From Rhodobiaceae bacterium (GTDB taxonomy: Bacteria; Pseudomonadota; Alphaproteobacteria; Parvibaculales; Parvibaculaceae), in assembly GCA_003330885.1 (NCBI GenBank), contig CP030277.1, forward strand, positions 186,001 through 250,000: 64,000 nucleotides of DNA, written 5' to 3'. Shown piece after piece: positions 1-6,837 of this stretch (its first letter is position 1; every line of letters starts with the position of its first letter). A program made the position numbers and the translations under genes. The notes below the pieces were generated by a model. That model did no database searches. It was given only the letters and a program-made list of their open reading frames with translations, and was not told the origin of the DNA.

Positions 1-1
1 T

Positions 2-193
2 GTCCAAGGCTTTGGCGATAGCAGACGGTTTACAGGGCTCCTGCTTTCCGATGACGAAGAGCGCTCCCTGTTGCACGGCGCTGATGCCCAGCGAAGCTTG
101 CAAACGCTGATCGGCGGCCCGGAAAAGCGCTCTGTGAGCAAGCTGCATGAGATGGAATATGCGGGGTTGTTGAGCCATATCGTTCATATATGA
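2..193 (+). CDS. C-terminal end of an unknown protein (partial)
   Basis: An open frame enters from the left edge and ends at TGA 191-193, giving 63 residues that finish in EYAGLLSHIVHI. No stop interrupts it, and the codon use looks like that of the neighbouring genes. The piece is too short to place in a family; it is hydrophilic with no membrane segment. The next gene is on the other strand, so the two ends converge across 47 bases. It could be a chance open frame, but the uninterrupted run to the edge makes a real gene end more likely. Confidence 0.5.
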   Translation, partial: VQGFGDSRRFTGLLLSDDEERSLLHGADAQRSLQTLIGGPEKRSVSKLHEMEYAGLLSHIVHI

Positions 194-240
194 ACTAAAT
201 AGCGCCATGGCAAGCGGAATGAGTTAAATGAACAAAAACC

Positions 241-915
241 TCAGGAAAACTGCCAAACAGATGTGTTCCGCACGTCTGTATCTTCCAGCTCCCGCGATGT
301 TTTCACCGCGTAGGAAATGACTTTCCGAAGTCGATCCTTGGGAAGATAGGTGCGGCCCGGATCTCCGATGAACACGTCAATCCCCTTGCGCGCTTGTTCC
401 TGCAGCCATGTTTCCACCTCACCGGCAAGCGGTTGTTCGTAGCACATGTCGCCCACAAGAATGACATCCCACGGACCATCTTGACCGACGAGATCTTGCG
501 CGGTTGTTGAGAGCAAAACATTGTTTGCCTGCGCATTGAGCTCTGCCGCGGCGCAGGCAAAGACATCAATATCGGCTGCGAGCACTGACGTGGCGCCAGC
601 GCGCAGGGCGGCGAGGCCGACAAGGCCCGACCCGGACCCAAAGTCGAGCACTCTCTGCTGGGCAATGATGTCCGGATTGTCGAGCAGATAGCGGGCGAGT
701 GCTTGACCACCTGCCCAGGCAAAGGCCCAGAAGGGGGCTGGCAGGCCTGTAGCCGTCAGCTCTTCCTCGCCCATCTGCCAGAGGGCATCGCCCTCGGTTG
801 CCAGATGCAAACGCAGCTCCGGCACGAGAGGAGGCTCGTGCAGTGCTGTGCGAGCCCGGATGAACGCGAATGGGTTTTCCTTGGCAGCAGATAGGTCGTC
901 AGTTTGCAGCTTCAA
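241..915 (-). CDS. Class I SAM methyltransferase, ETF beta-subunit lysine methyltransferase-like
   Basis: The protein carries a clear SAM-binding motif I (VLDFGSGSGLVGLAA), an acidic motif II end (AADIDVFA), and a later VGDMCYE and GDPGR stretch. These, with the N-terminal FIRARTAL...PPLVPELRLHLA region, resemble the METTL20/ETFBKMT group, which methylates lysines on the electron transfer flavoprotein beta subunit; the substrate here is inferred. The frame is open up to an ATG at 987, but that would overlap the upstream desaturase by 89 bases. I therefore place the start at TTG 913-915, which overlaps the desaturase stop and gives 224 aa. It looks co-transcribed with the desaturase and TetR genes. 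A related small-molecule or ribosomal-protein methyltransferase is the alternative. Confidence 0.72.
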   Translation of the reverse strand: MKLQTDDLSAAKENPFAFIRARTALHEPPLVPELRLHLATEGDALWQMGEEELTATGLPAPFWAFAWAGGQALARYLLDNPDIIAQQRVLDFGSGSGLVGLAALRAGATSVLAADIDVFACAAAELNAQANNVLLSTTAQDLVGQDGPWDVILVGDMCYEQPLAGEVETWLQEQARKGIDVFIGDPGRTYLPKDRLRKVISYAVKTSRELEDTDVRNTSVWQFS

Positions 916-1912
916 ACCCTTCCGACGTGATCCCGGCAACCCGGCGGCGCGTGTTGTGAATGACTTCGCCTGGCTTGTCTTGATCATCAGGCTTGGAGGT
1001 CGCCATTTTGATCACTTCCCAGTATCCGTTCTTGGTTTCCATCCTGTGCCAATGCCCATTTTCTTTGAGGAACTCCTGCGCTTTGGGAAGGTTGTAGCAG
1101 GGGATCCACATCATGAGATGATGTTCAACATGGTAGTTGACCCAATAGGGCCCAAAGAAAGCGCGTTCCCAAAGGCTGAGCACCGTTGTGCGGGACGAGC
1201 GAAAGACATCGTCGCTGTCTGGTACCATGGCATGTTCTGCGATGTTTCGAATGCGGGTGATCACTTGATGCCAGGTCAGGAATGGGAGCAGCCACAGAAC
1301 AAAATAGAGGTACCAATGGCCTGTCGCAGCAAGCCCGGCAAACAGAATGAGGTGGGTAACGGTCGCGCGGCCGAGTTTTGACCAATAGCGTTTTAGGCGC
1401 GCACCAAGCGGCATATCGGCTGGACCAAATGCACTCAAGATTTGAGCCTTGCGCTGCTGGTAGCCCGTCTGGCCGGTAATATCCCGCCACATTTTCCGCC
1501 GGAAACTCTTCTTCGTGATGGGGAAGGGAGCAGAAAGGATCAGATCCGGGTCTTCCGCCTGCTGCGTATTGTTGTGGTGCTGCAGATGATAGCGCCGATA
1601 GGACCAGGTCTCCGCCATCAATGGATAGGCGCCGAGCCACTGACCGATGAACTCGTTGAGCTTTGGCGACTTGGCCAACACGCCATGCGCAGCGTCATGC
1701 ATGAGAATGGCCAGGCCCAGTTGCCGACTGCCGATAACCACGAACGCCAATATAAAGGTGAGCGGATTGGGGAAATAGACGAACAGGGCCATCGCGGCGA
1801 AGCAGGTTCCCCAGGCGTGAGCAGCAATCCATATGGCGCGGAGATCAGAGCGTTTGCGCACAATCGCAATCTGGTCGTCGGTAAGAATGTCTTGTGCTTT
1901 GACCTTGTTCAT
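899..1912 (-). CDS. Membrane fatty acid desaturase
   Basis: This 337-aa protein has the three histidine boxes of membrane di-iron desaturases: HDAAHG, HLQHHNN and, near the C terminus, YHVEHH. Hydrophobic segments lie between them, as expected for an inner-membrane enzyme inserting a double bond into an acyl chain. Substrate and position cannot be read from the sequence; a beta-carotene hydroxylase or another fatty-acid hydroxylase-type enzyme of the same fold is the main alternative. Its ATG overlaps the stop of the upstream TetR gene by four bases (ATGA), so the two are translationally coupled. That coupling, and repeated palindromes upstream, suggest a regulated pair like DesT-DesB of Pseudomonas. 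Confidence 0.88.
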   Translation of the reverse strand: MNKVKAQDILTDDQIAIVRKRSDLRAIWIAAHAWGTCFAAMALFVYFPNPLTFILAFVVIGSRQLGLAILMHDAAHGVLAKSPKLNEFIGQWLGAYPLMAETWSYRRYHLQHHNNTQQAEDPDLILSAPFPITKKSFRRKMWRDITGQTGYQQRKAQILSAFGPADMPLGARLKRYWSKLGRATVTHLILFAGLAATGHWYLYFVLWLLPFLTWHQVITRIRNIAEHAMVPDSDDVFRSSRTTVLSLWERAFFGPYWVNYHVEHHLMMWIPCYNLPKAQEFLKENGHWHRMETKNGYWEVIKMATSKPDDQDKPGEVIHNTRRRVAGITSEGFEAAN

Positions 1913-2556
1913 ATCCGGCTCTCCAGTTTTGTTTTTGTCGCCGTCTGTCGGGCGGTCACACCCAGAGCGCCAAAACAGAATTGAACGATGCTGTTGAGGA
2001 CATCATCGCTTCCCTGTGCATCGGTCTCTGGCGCAAGCGGGCCCACCAGAGCTGTCGGGATGGCCCCGGCAATGCAGGCGGCGACAAGCTTGCTATCGCG
2101 CGGGCTCACACTTCCCTCAGCAATCGCATCATCAATAATGCGCGCAAAAATTGCCGCGTGGGTTTTGCGGAACCGTGTGCGTTCTTCGGCAAGGGCCACA
2201 TCAACAGGTTCTGCCAGCAGGGCGTAGGCGAGACGGCGGCTTTTGAGCGCACGTCCCGAAAAGGTTCGCAGGACCAGATCAAAGCGATCAAGGGCCGGAT
2301 GGTCTGCCGCGGCAATACCCGCAAGGATATTCATTTCCCGCGAAGAGACTTCCCGGAACACCTGACGACAGAGATCGTCTTTAGACGGGAAATAGCGATA
2401 AAGCGTGCCCGTCGCGAGACCTGCCCGTTTAGCAACGGCCGTGATCTGCGCTTTTGCGAACCCGCCTTCTGCGACAAGCTCGCGCGCGGCTTTCAGAATT
2501 CGGCGCCTGTTTTCCTTGAGGCGCTGCGCCACGTTCTCTGTTTGCCGATAGGCCAT
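1909..2556 (-). CDS. TetR-family regulator of the desaturase operon
   Basis: The N-terminal helix-turn-helix is typical of TetR (residues about 15-60: ILKAARELVAEGG...ITAVAKRAG...TGTLYRYFPSKDDL), followed by a variable ligand-binding domain. I chose ATG 2554-2556 (215 aa), which leaves about 15 residues before the HTH; a GTG start at 2592 would add 12 residues. Neither has a strong ribosome site. The gene overlaps the desaturase start, so it most likely controls that operon and itself. Four TGAAC-N4-GTTCA palindromes upstream are its probable operators. The ligand may be an acyl-CoA or fatty acid, by analogy only. Confidence 0.88.
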   Translation of the reverse strand: MAYRQTENVAQRLKENRRRILKAARELVAEGGFAKAQITAVAKRAGLATGTLYRYFPSKDDLCRQVFREVSSREMNILAGIAAADHPALDRFDLVLRTFSGRALKSRRLAYALLAEPVDVALAEERTRFRKTHAAIFARIIDDAIAEGSVSPRDSKLVAACIAGAIPTALVGPLAPETDAQGSDDVLNSIVQFCFGALGVTARQTATKTKLESRI

Positions 2557-2603
2557 AGATATGAAATCCAATTCAGTTAATGGCGGTTGCACCGTTCCAT
2601 GAA

Positions 2604-2617
2604 TGAAAGCAGGTTCA
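2604..2617. promoter_or_regulatory. TetR operator copy 1 (TGAAC-N4-GTTCA type)
   Basis: TGAAAGCAGGTTCA matches the palindrome TGAAC-N4-GTTCA with one mismatch. It is the copy nearest the TetR start, about 48 bases upstream, a good place for autorepression. Confidence 0.6.
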
Positions 2618-2650
2618 CTTTATGAAATCAAGCAGGCGAGCCTAAAAAAA

Positions 2651-2664
2651 TGAACTTAGGTTCA
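2651..2664. promoter_or_regulatory. TetR operator copy 2 (perfect)
   Basis: TGAACTTAGGTTCA has perfect 5-bp arms around four bases. Its centre lies 47 bp from copy 1 and 49 bp from copy 3, so the three are nearly evenly spaced. Confidence 0.65.
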
Positions 2665-2699
2665 TGTTTTGAGCCAAACAAAACCCCAGGCCATAGAAA

Positions 2700-2713
2700 T
2701 GAACTGGGGTTCG
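2700..2713. promoter_or_regulatory. TetR operator copy 3
   Basis: TGAACTGGGGTTCG matches the palindrome with a single mismatch at the last base. It sits just past the 3' end of the possible 38-aa ORF. Confidence 0.55.
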
Positions 2714-2751
2714 ATCTTTAGGTTTTTGGCAGAATAGTGCCGAAAATGAGC

Positions 2752-2868
2752 TTACCTGTTTTGTGCTAAAGCGCGTCTTGCAGAGCGGGCTCCTTCGTCA
2801 CGCCAGTAGGGCATGCCGGAAAAGAGGCTCGCTGCAACTGCGGCACCATGGAACCATTGCTTGAACAT
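2752..2868 (-). CDS. Possible 38-aa small protein
   Basis: A short frame starts at ATG 2866-2868 and ends at TAA 2752-2754. An AAGGAG ribosome site lies seven bases upstream of the ATG, better than at most genes in this window. The product starts MFKQWFHGAAVAASLFSG and ends in an arginine-rich tail; the first 18 residues could form a short amphipathic or membrane-touching helix. I do not recognise it. A TTGAAC-N17-TATATA promoter lies upstream, and one of the four TetR palindromes covers the start codon. It could instead be an untranslated leader of the TetR-desaturase transcript. Confidence 0.42.
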   Translation of the reverse strand: MFKQWFHGAAVAASLFSGMPYWRDEGARSARRALAQNR

Positions 2869-2875
2869 AGGTTCA
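2862..2875. promoter_or_regulatory. TetR operator copy 4 (perfect), over the small-ORF start
   Basis: TGAACATAGGTTCA is a perfect copy of the same palindrome as at 2604, 2651 and 2700. It contains the start codon of the 38-aa ORF and directly follows its AAGGAG site on the minus strand. Confidence 0.62.
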
Positions 2876-2942
2876 CTCCTTGATGATCTAGCTGCACCTG
2901 CGCGTCGGAATTGGCGTGAAACACAGCTATGTTGCTATGCGA

Positions 2943-2971
2943 TATATATGGTGCGGTGCAATATTGTTCAA
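2943..2971 (-). promoter_or_regulatory. Sigma70-like promoter
   Basis: On the minus strand, TTGAAC (2966-2971) and TATATA (2943-2948) are separated by 17 bases. The predicted transcript would start near 2935 and read through the small ORF towards the TetR, desaturase and methyltransferase genes. Confidence 0.5.
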
Positions 2972-3001
2972 GCCCAACACCTGCGACATCTGTGCTCAGG
3001 G

Positions 3002-3448
3002 TTAAGAGGGACCCTGGATCTGGAGACTTAGAAGCGCATCCACCGCCAACCAGCACATGAACGCCAGTGCACTGAGTTGCAGCAGAAACAGGCTGGCACG
3101 CATGCGGATGGCGAGCGCCCCGGTCGATGTAATGTGGACCAGGGATTGCAAAGGCCTGACAACCACGATCACGAGACTTGCAAGTGTGAAAAGTGGAGGG
3201 ATCGGCGCACCGGAGACGGCCAGGACGCCGATCACGGCGCCATACATGGGAAGAAACTCAAGGCAGTTTGCCTGTGCCCGATAGAGCCGCCAATAGGCCT
3301 CCGGTCCATGGCGTTCTCCGGAGGGAAAAGCAGTGACGGCGTAGCCACGTACAGACATCAGCCAGGCCCGGACAAGCTCAACCAGAATGAGCAAAAAGAT
3401 GGTCCATCCAGCAAACAAGGTCAGGTGAAGTAGTGGATTGTCGAGCAT
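3002..3448 (-). CDS. MAPEG-family membrane protein
   Basis: This 148-aa protein has four hydrophobic segments and the MAPEG signature region (RAQANCLEFLP, near residue 60), where Arg, Asn and Glu match the glutathione-binding pattern. MAPEG proteins are membrane glutathione transferases or peroxidases acting on lipophilic electrophiles. The gene follows a soluble GST by 12 bases in what looks like a three-gene operon (SnoaL-like, GST, MAPEG), which fits a detoxification role. The substrate is unknown. Confidence 0.85.
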   Translation of the reverse strand: MLDNPLLHLTLFAGWTIFLLILVELVRAWLMSVRGYAVTAFPSGERHGPEAYWRLYRAQANCLEFLPMYGAVIGVLAVSGAPIPPLFTLASLVIVVVRPLQSLVHITSTGALAIRMRASLFLLQLSALAFMCWLAVDALLSLQIQGPS

Positions 3449-3460
3449 GACAGATCTTCC

Positions 3461-4135
3461 TCAAGGGTGGGAGCCGGTGAATGTCGGCATGAGTTCCGAA
3501 ACACGGACCTGCATCTCATTGAACACCGACTGTAAAGATGGACGCTGTTGCATGCGCGTTAACAAGGGAACTAATTCGTTGCAGGCCACTGGCAATCCAC
3601 CGGCCAGAAATGCGTAGCCATTCAACAAAGTGGCTGCAGCCAGGTCTCCAAGAGACGGGTGGTGCGCATCCAGATGATAGTGTCCTAGTGCCTTTGCCTG
3701 TTTGGTGCGGCGTGCGAATACCTCAAGTCCACGCTCTACCCTGGGGGCATCTGCCGGAGATGAGCTGGAACCATAGACGCGGGTCTGAACGAGATTTTCG
3801 ATTAAGGGAAACAGGTACCGGTTTGCGTCGAAAAACAATGACCGGCTTTTTGCACGCTGGGCAGCGTGCTGCCTATCGTTGGAGGTCGGATCGTATCGAT
3901 CTTCCAGATAAGTGCAGATGAGGAATGAATCGTAGAACGCGCCATCATCATCAACCCAAACAGGGTTTCGCTGGTCTGGATGGTACTTGGCAATCATGGG
4001 ATGCACCGGGCGATATCCCTCAACAGGTGACCAAGGAACCTCGACGAAGTTGAATGGGAGAGATTTCTCAGCAAGCACGACGCGAACGACTGACGTAGGC
4101 AGCGTAAGCGGTCCACCGTAGAGCGTCCCAATCAT
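3461..4135 (-). CDS. Glutathione S-transferase family protein
   Basis: The 224-aa protein starts with a thioredoxin-like GST N-domain (LYGGPLTLPTSVVRVVLAEK, then NPVWVDDDGAFYDSFLICTYLEDRY with the usual Asp-Ser glutathione contact). A helical C-domain follows. A Ser/Thr near residue 12 is the likely catalytic side chain. Its ATG overlaps the stop of the upstream SnoaL-like gene (ATGA), so the two are coupled. With the MAPEG gene behind it, the operon points to glutathione-dependent handling of a lipophilic compound. Confidence 0.86.
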   Translation of the reverse strand: MIGTLYGGPLTLPTSVVRVVLAEKSLPFNFVEVPWSPVEGYRPVHPMIAKYHPDQRNPVWVDDDGAFYDSFLICTYLEDRYDPTSNDRQHAAQRAKSRSLFFDANRYLFPLIENLVQTRVYGSSSSPADAPRVERGLEVFARRTKQAKALGHYHLDAHHPSLGDLAAATLLNGYAFLAGGLPVACNELVPLLTRMQQRPSLQSVFNEMQVRVSELMPTFTGSHP

Positions 4136-5079
4136 GTGTCGGCCAACATGCGTTTGTGATGGGCAGCTGCGAGAGCCAGCATTACTTGATTGTGGTCGTC
4201 CATCAGAACGGTCAGGTGACCAATATCCAGGAAGAAGCGCTCCCCAGAAATGTAGGGGCCGTCGAATTCAAAGGTGGAATAGAAGGGCAGATGGATCTTG
4301 TTGCCTGAGGCTTTGATCCCCAGAAAGTCGCCCGCATGTGTCATGTGGACGTCGCCCCAACAAGCAGAGCCGTCCGCTGTGATATGGTCAAGGGAGACAT
4401 TGTAATCTGGAAATGCGGAAAAGAAGCCCTGTAGCATCTCGCGGCTTTCTTGCTTATTGGTCGACCGCCCAGGAATAGAGACTGCTTCCAAAGAAAAATT
4501 CTCACTACAGACCATTAGCGCTGCCTCAATATCCTGACGGCTTTTCGCTGCGCCATAGACGCGCACAAAACTTCGGCGCACAGCCCAGTCAAGAGCAAGC
4601 TTGTCGCCTGGGTTGGCTGGCGATTCATAGGGGCTCGCGAAGGGTTTGAGGGCCGCATCATACTTTTCGAGATAGTCGGCAGCGCGCTGGCCATGCCCAG
4701 GTGCAAGACGCTCTGCGAGTTTCACGAACCTGCCGTCTTCGAGGACCTGGAGATGTTCCCCTTCCACACTCAAATCGGGCAGCCCGGCGCGCCGAAAACT
4801 GAGACGGAACCGCATCCAAATACCTTCGTCCCTCACTTCAGGACCCTCAATGATTTCAGGGATGCGTATGTCGAAGCGGCGGTCGACGGTGTTGACGGAC
4901 AATTGCAGCCCATCAAGCACCTCTTGAACGCCTGTTCTGAGCGGAGCACCGAATGGGCCTCCATCGATGAGCTCATGGACGGCATCATCCGAATAAAAGG
5001 GGGACAACACGGAAAAGTCGTCAGAAAGGAAAGCGATTTCAAAGGCTTGTGCGCATTGAATGAAAGTCGACACGGTCAT
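4132..5079 (-). CDS. Two-domain SnoaL-like (NTF2 fold) protein
   Basis: Two NTF2-like halves are visible in this 315-aa protein: residues about 5-145 (QAFEIAFLSDDFSVLSPFYSDDAV) and about 165-300, the second resembling SnoaL ester cyclases (GFFSAFPDYNVSLDHITADG). I start at ATG 5077-5079 because GGAG lies ten bases upstream; the open frame runs on to 5130, but that would cross the intergenic operator. It is first in an operon with GST and MAPEG genes and divergent from a TetR gene. A cyclase, isomerase or hydrolase role is possible; the fold alone does not decide it. Confidence 0.72.
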   Translation of the reverse strand: MTVSTFIQCAQAFEIAFLSDDFSVLSPFYSDDAVHELIDGGPFGAPLRTGVQEVLDGLQLSVNTVDRRFDIRIPEIIEGPEVRDEGIWMRFRLSFRRAGLPDLSVEGEHLQVLEDGRFVKLAERLAPGHGQRAADYLEKYDAALKPFASPYESPANPGDKLALDWAVRRSFVRVYGAAKSRQDIEAALMVCSENFSLEAVSIPGRSTNKQESREMLQGFFSAFPDYNVSLDHITADGSACWGDVHMTHAGDFLGIKASGNKIHLPFYSTFEFDGPYISGERFFLDIGHLTVLMDDHNQVMLALAAAHHKRMLADT

Positions 5080-5109
5080 TTTGACGTTTCTCCGAACCAG
5101 CAATTGTGA

Positions 5110-5142
5110 CATACATGATGTATTTGACATTCAGTATGTATG
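5110..5142. promoter_or_regulatory. Probable TetR operator between divergent genes
   Basis: The segment holds ATACAT-G-ATGTAT at 5111-5123 and a matching half-site ATGTATG at 5136-5142, which also pairs with CATACAT at 5110-5116. It lies between the SnoaL-GST-MAPEG operon and the divergent TetR gene at 5155, where that regulator could control both. Confidence 0.6.
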
Positions 5143-5154
5143 TGAAGGTGTCCA

Positions 5155-5772
5155 GTGATCCAGTCCAATCAGAATGAAACGACCAAGACCATTCGCGATG
5201 AATATGCAGAGCGCACACGCACGGAAATTCTGAAAAGCGCCCGCAGCATTTTCACCAAGACCGGCTTTGCGGCTTCATCCCTTCAGCAGATCGCAAAGAG
5301 CGCTGGTGTGACGCGGGGCGCGCTTTACCACCACTTCAAAAACAAGGAAGACATTTTTCTGGCCGTCTTCCGGATACTCCAGGCTGAGATGATTGAGAAG
5401 CTGGGGCGCACAGTTTCGACGGAAATTGATGATGGTTGGATAGGCGTATCAGCGGTCTTGTCCTCGTTCTTGGAATACAGCCAGAATGTGGAATATCAGC
5501 AGATTGTTCTGATTGAAGGCCCTGGCGCACTAGGTTGGGCCCAATGGCGCAAGGTCGAAGAAGAATATGCGCTGGGTTTCATCGGTGACCTGATCGATCA
5601 CCTGACAGTAAAGGGCGAAATCATCACGGCAAATCGAGACGCGCTTGCCAGCATGGTTATGGGCCTGACAATTGAAAGTTCTTTAGCGCTTGCGATGAAC
5701 GACGGCGCCTACACGGCGGCCGATATTCAACAGATAGCAGAGCGCATGGTTTTTGGCCTGAAAGCAGACTAG
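5155..5772 (+). CDS. TetR/AcrR-family regulator
   Basis: This 205-aa protein starts at GTG 5155 with GAAGG six bases upstream. The HTH spans about residues 20-65 (EILKSARSIFTKTGF...SLQQIAKSAGVTRGALYHHF). The C-domain contains GALGWAQWRKVEEEYALGF, closely matched by the TetR protein at 12258 (IALGWEGWRKLDQKYFLGQ), so the two are paralogues. It is divergent from the SnoaL-GST-MAPEG operon and probably represses it in the absence of a hydrophobic inducer. Confidence 0.88.
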   Translation: MIQSNQNETTKTIRDEYAERTRTEILKSARSIFTKTGFAASSLQQIAKSAGVTRGALYHHFKNKEDIFLAVFRILQAEMIEKLGRTVSTEIDDGWIGVSAVLSSFLEYSQNVEYQQIVLIEGPGALGWAQWRKVEEEYALGFIGDLIDHLTVKGEIITANRDALASMVMGLTIESSLALAMNDGAYTAADIQQIAERMVFGLKAD

Positions 5773-5779
5773 GTCCGCT

Positions 5780-6754
5780 TTAGTGCAGGCCCGAACCTAG
5801 CGTTCCAGCCAGGATTGACGCGAACAGGATCACACCAAAGTCACGATTGGATTTGAAAACAGCGAGGCACCTGGCCGCATCATCAATCTTGGTCCGTGTG
5901 ACCTGGCGCATGAGATGCCAGCCGCCGATCACAAGGCCCAGATAGAAAATCCATCCAATGGCCGCCGCCATTCCAGCAAGACCAAAGAAGAGCAGGGCCG
6001 CTCCATAGAACCCATAGAGCCAGGTCTTCGTATTGTCTCCAAATCGAAGCGCAGTCGACTTGAGCCCGAGAAGCGCGTCATCCTCTTTGTCCTGATGGGC
6101 GTAGATCGTGTCATAGCCCACGGTCCAGCAGATGCACCCGATATAGAGCAGCACAGGTGGAAGACTAAGGCTGCCGGCCACTGCAGCCCATCCCAGAAGA
6201 GCACCCCAATTGAACGTGAGCCCGAGCATCACCTGCGGCCAATAGGTAAAGCGCTTGGCAAACGGGTAGAGGCCCACGAGCAACAGCGAGGAGGTACCCA
6301 GCAGGATTGTGAAGAGATTGAACTGCACAAGGATCGCGAGACCAACCAGACAAAGCGCGATCAGGAAAATCCACGCCTGCCACAGACTGACAGCCCCAGA
6401 TGGGATGGGGCGTGATCGCGTCCGCGCCACCTTCGCGTCAAACTCATGGTCAATAATGTCATTGATGGTACAGCCGGCACCGCGCATGACAAATGCCCCA
6501 AGGGCAAACAGCAGCATGGTGCCGGGTTCTGGCAAGTAGAGAAGCGATAGAACCGACCAGCCTTCGCCAAGCGGTGCAGCAAGCGCAATGGACCAGAGAC
6601 AGGGCCAAAGCAGCAGCCAGGTGCCGATAGGGCGGTCGGCACGCATCAACCGCAGATAGGGCTTTGTTTTTTCAGGCGCGTAAAAATCCACCCAATTGTC
6701 AAACGTTGCGTCTGCTACGCGGCTGTCATTTGGTTGTCGATGGGGGTCTGTCAT
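5780..6754 (-). CDS. ubiA: 4-hydroxybenzoate polyprenyltransferase
   Basis: UbiA joins 4-hydroxybenzoate to a polyprenyl chain in ubiquinone synthesis, at the inner membrane. Both Asp-rich motifs are present: NDIIDHEFDAKVARTRSRP near residue 95 and YDTIYAHQDKEDD near residue 215. Several hydrophobic segments surround them, and the length (324 aa) is normal with a small N-terminal extension. The stop converges on the TetR gene with seven bases between. The gene runs in the same direction as the SprA-like gene upstream. Confidence 0.94.
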   Translation of the reverse strand: MTDPHRQPNDSRVADATFDNWVDFYAPEKTKPYLRLMRADRPIGTWLLLWPCLWSIALAAPLGEGWSVLSLLYLPEPGTMLLFALGAFVMRGAGCTINDIIDHEFDAKVARTRSRPIPSGAVSLWQAWIFLIALCLVGLAILVQFNLFTILLGTSSLLLVGLYPFAKRFTYWPQVMLGLTFNWGALLGWAAVAGSLSLPPVLLYIGCICWTVGYDTIYAHQDKEDDALLGLKSTALRFGDNTKTWLYGFYGAALLFFGLAGMAAAIGWIFYLGLVIGGWHLMRQVTRTKIDDAARCLAVFKSNRDFGVILFASILAGTLGSGLH

Positions 6755-6837
6755 CCAAAAGGTCTCTTACGAAAACTCAATACGTAGGAGTGTCATAACA
6801 TCATTTGGAAGGTGCAGGGGCGGTTCTGATCTCGTTG

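Noticed and set aside
2766-3056. 96-aa open frame on the minus strand
   Set aside because: Its start crosses the MAPEG gene end, it has no ribosome site, and the composition is random. The 38-aa frame in another phase has a far better start.
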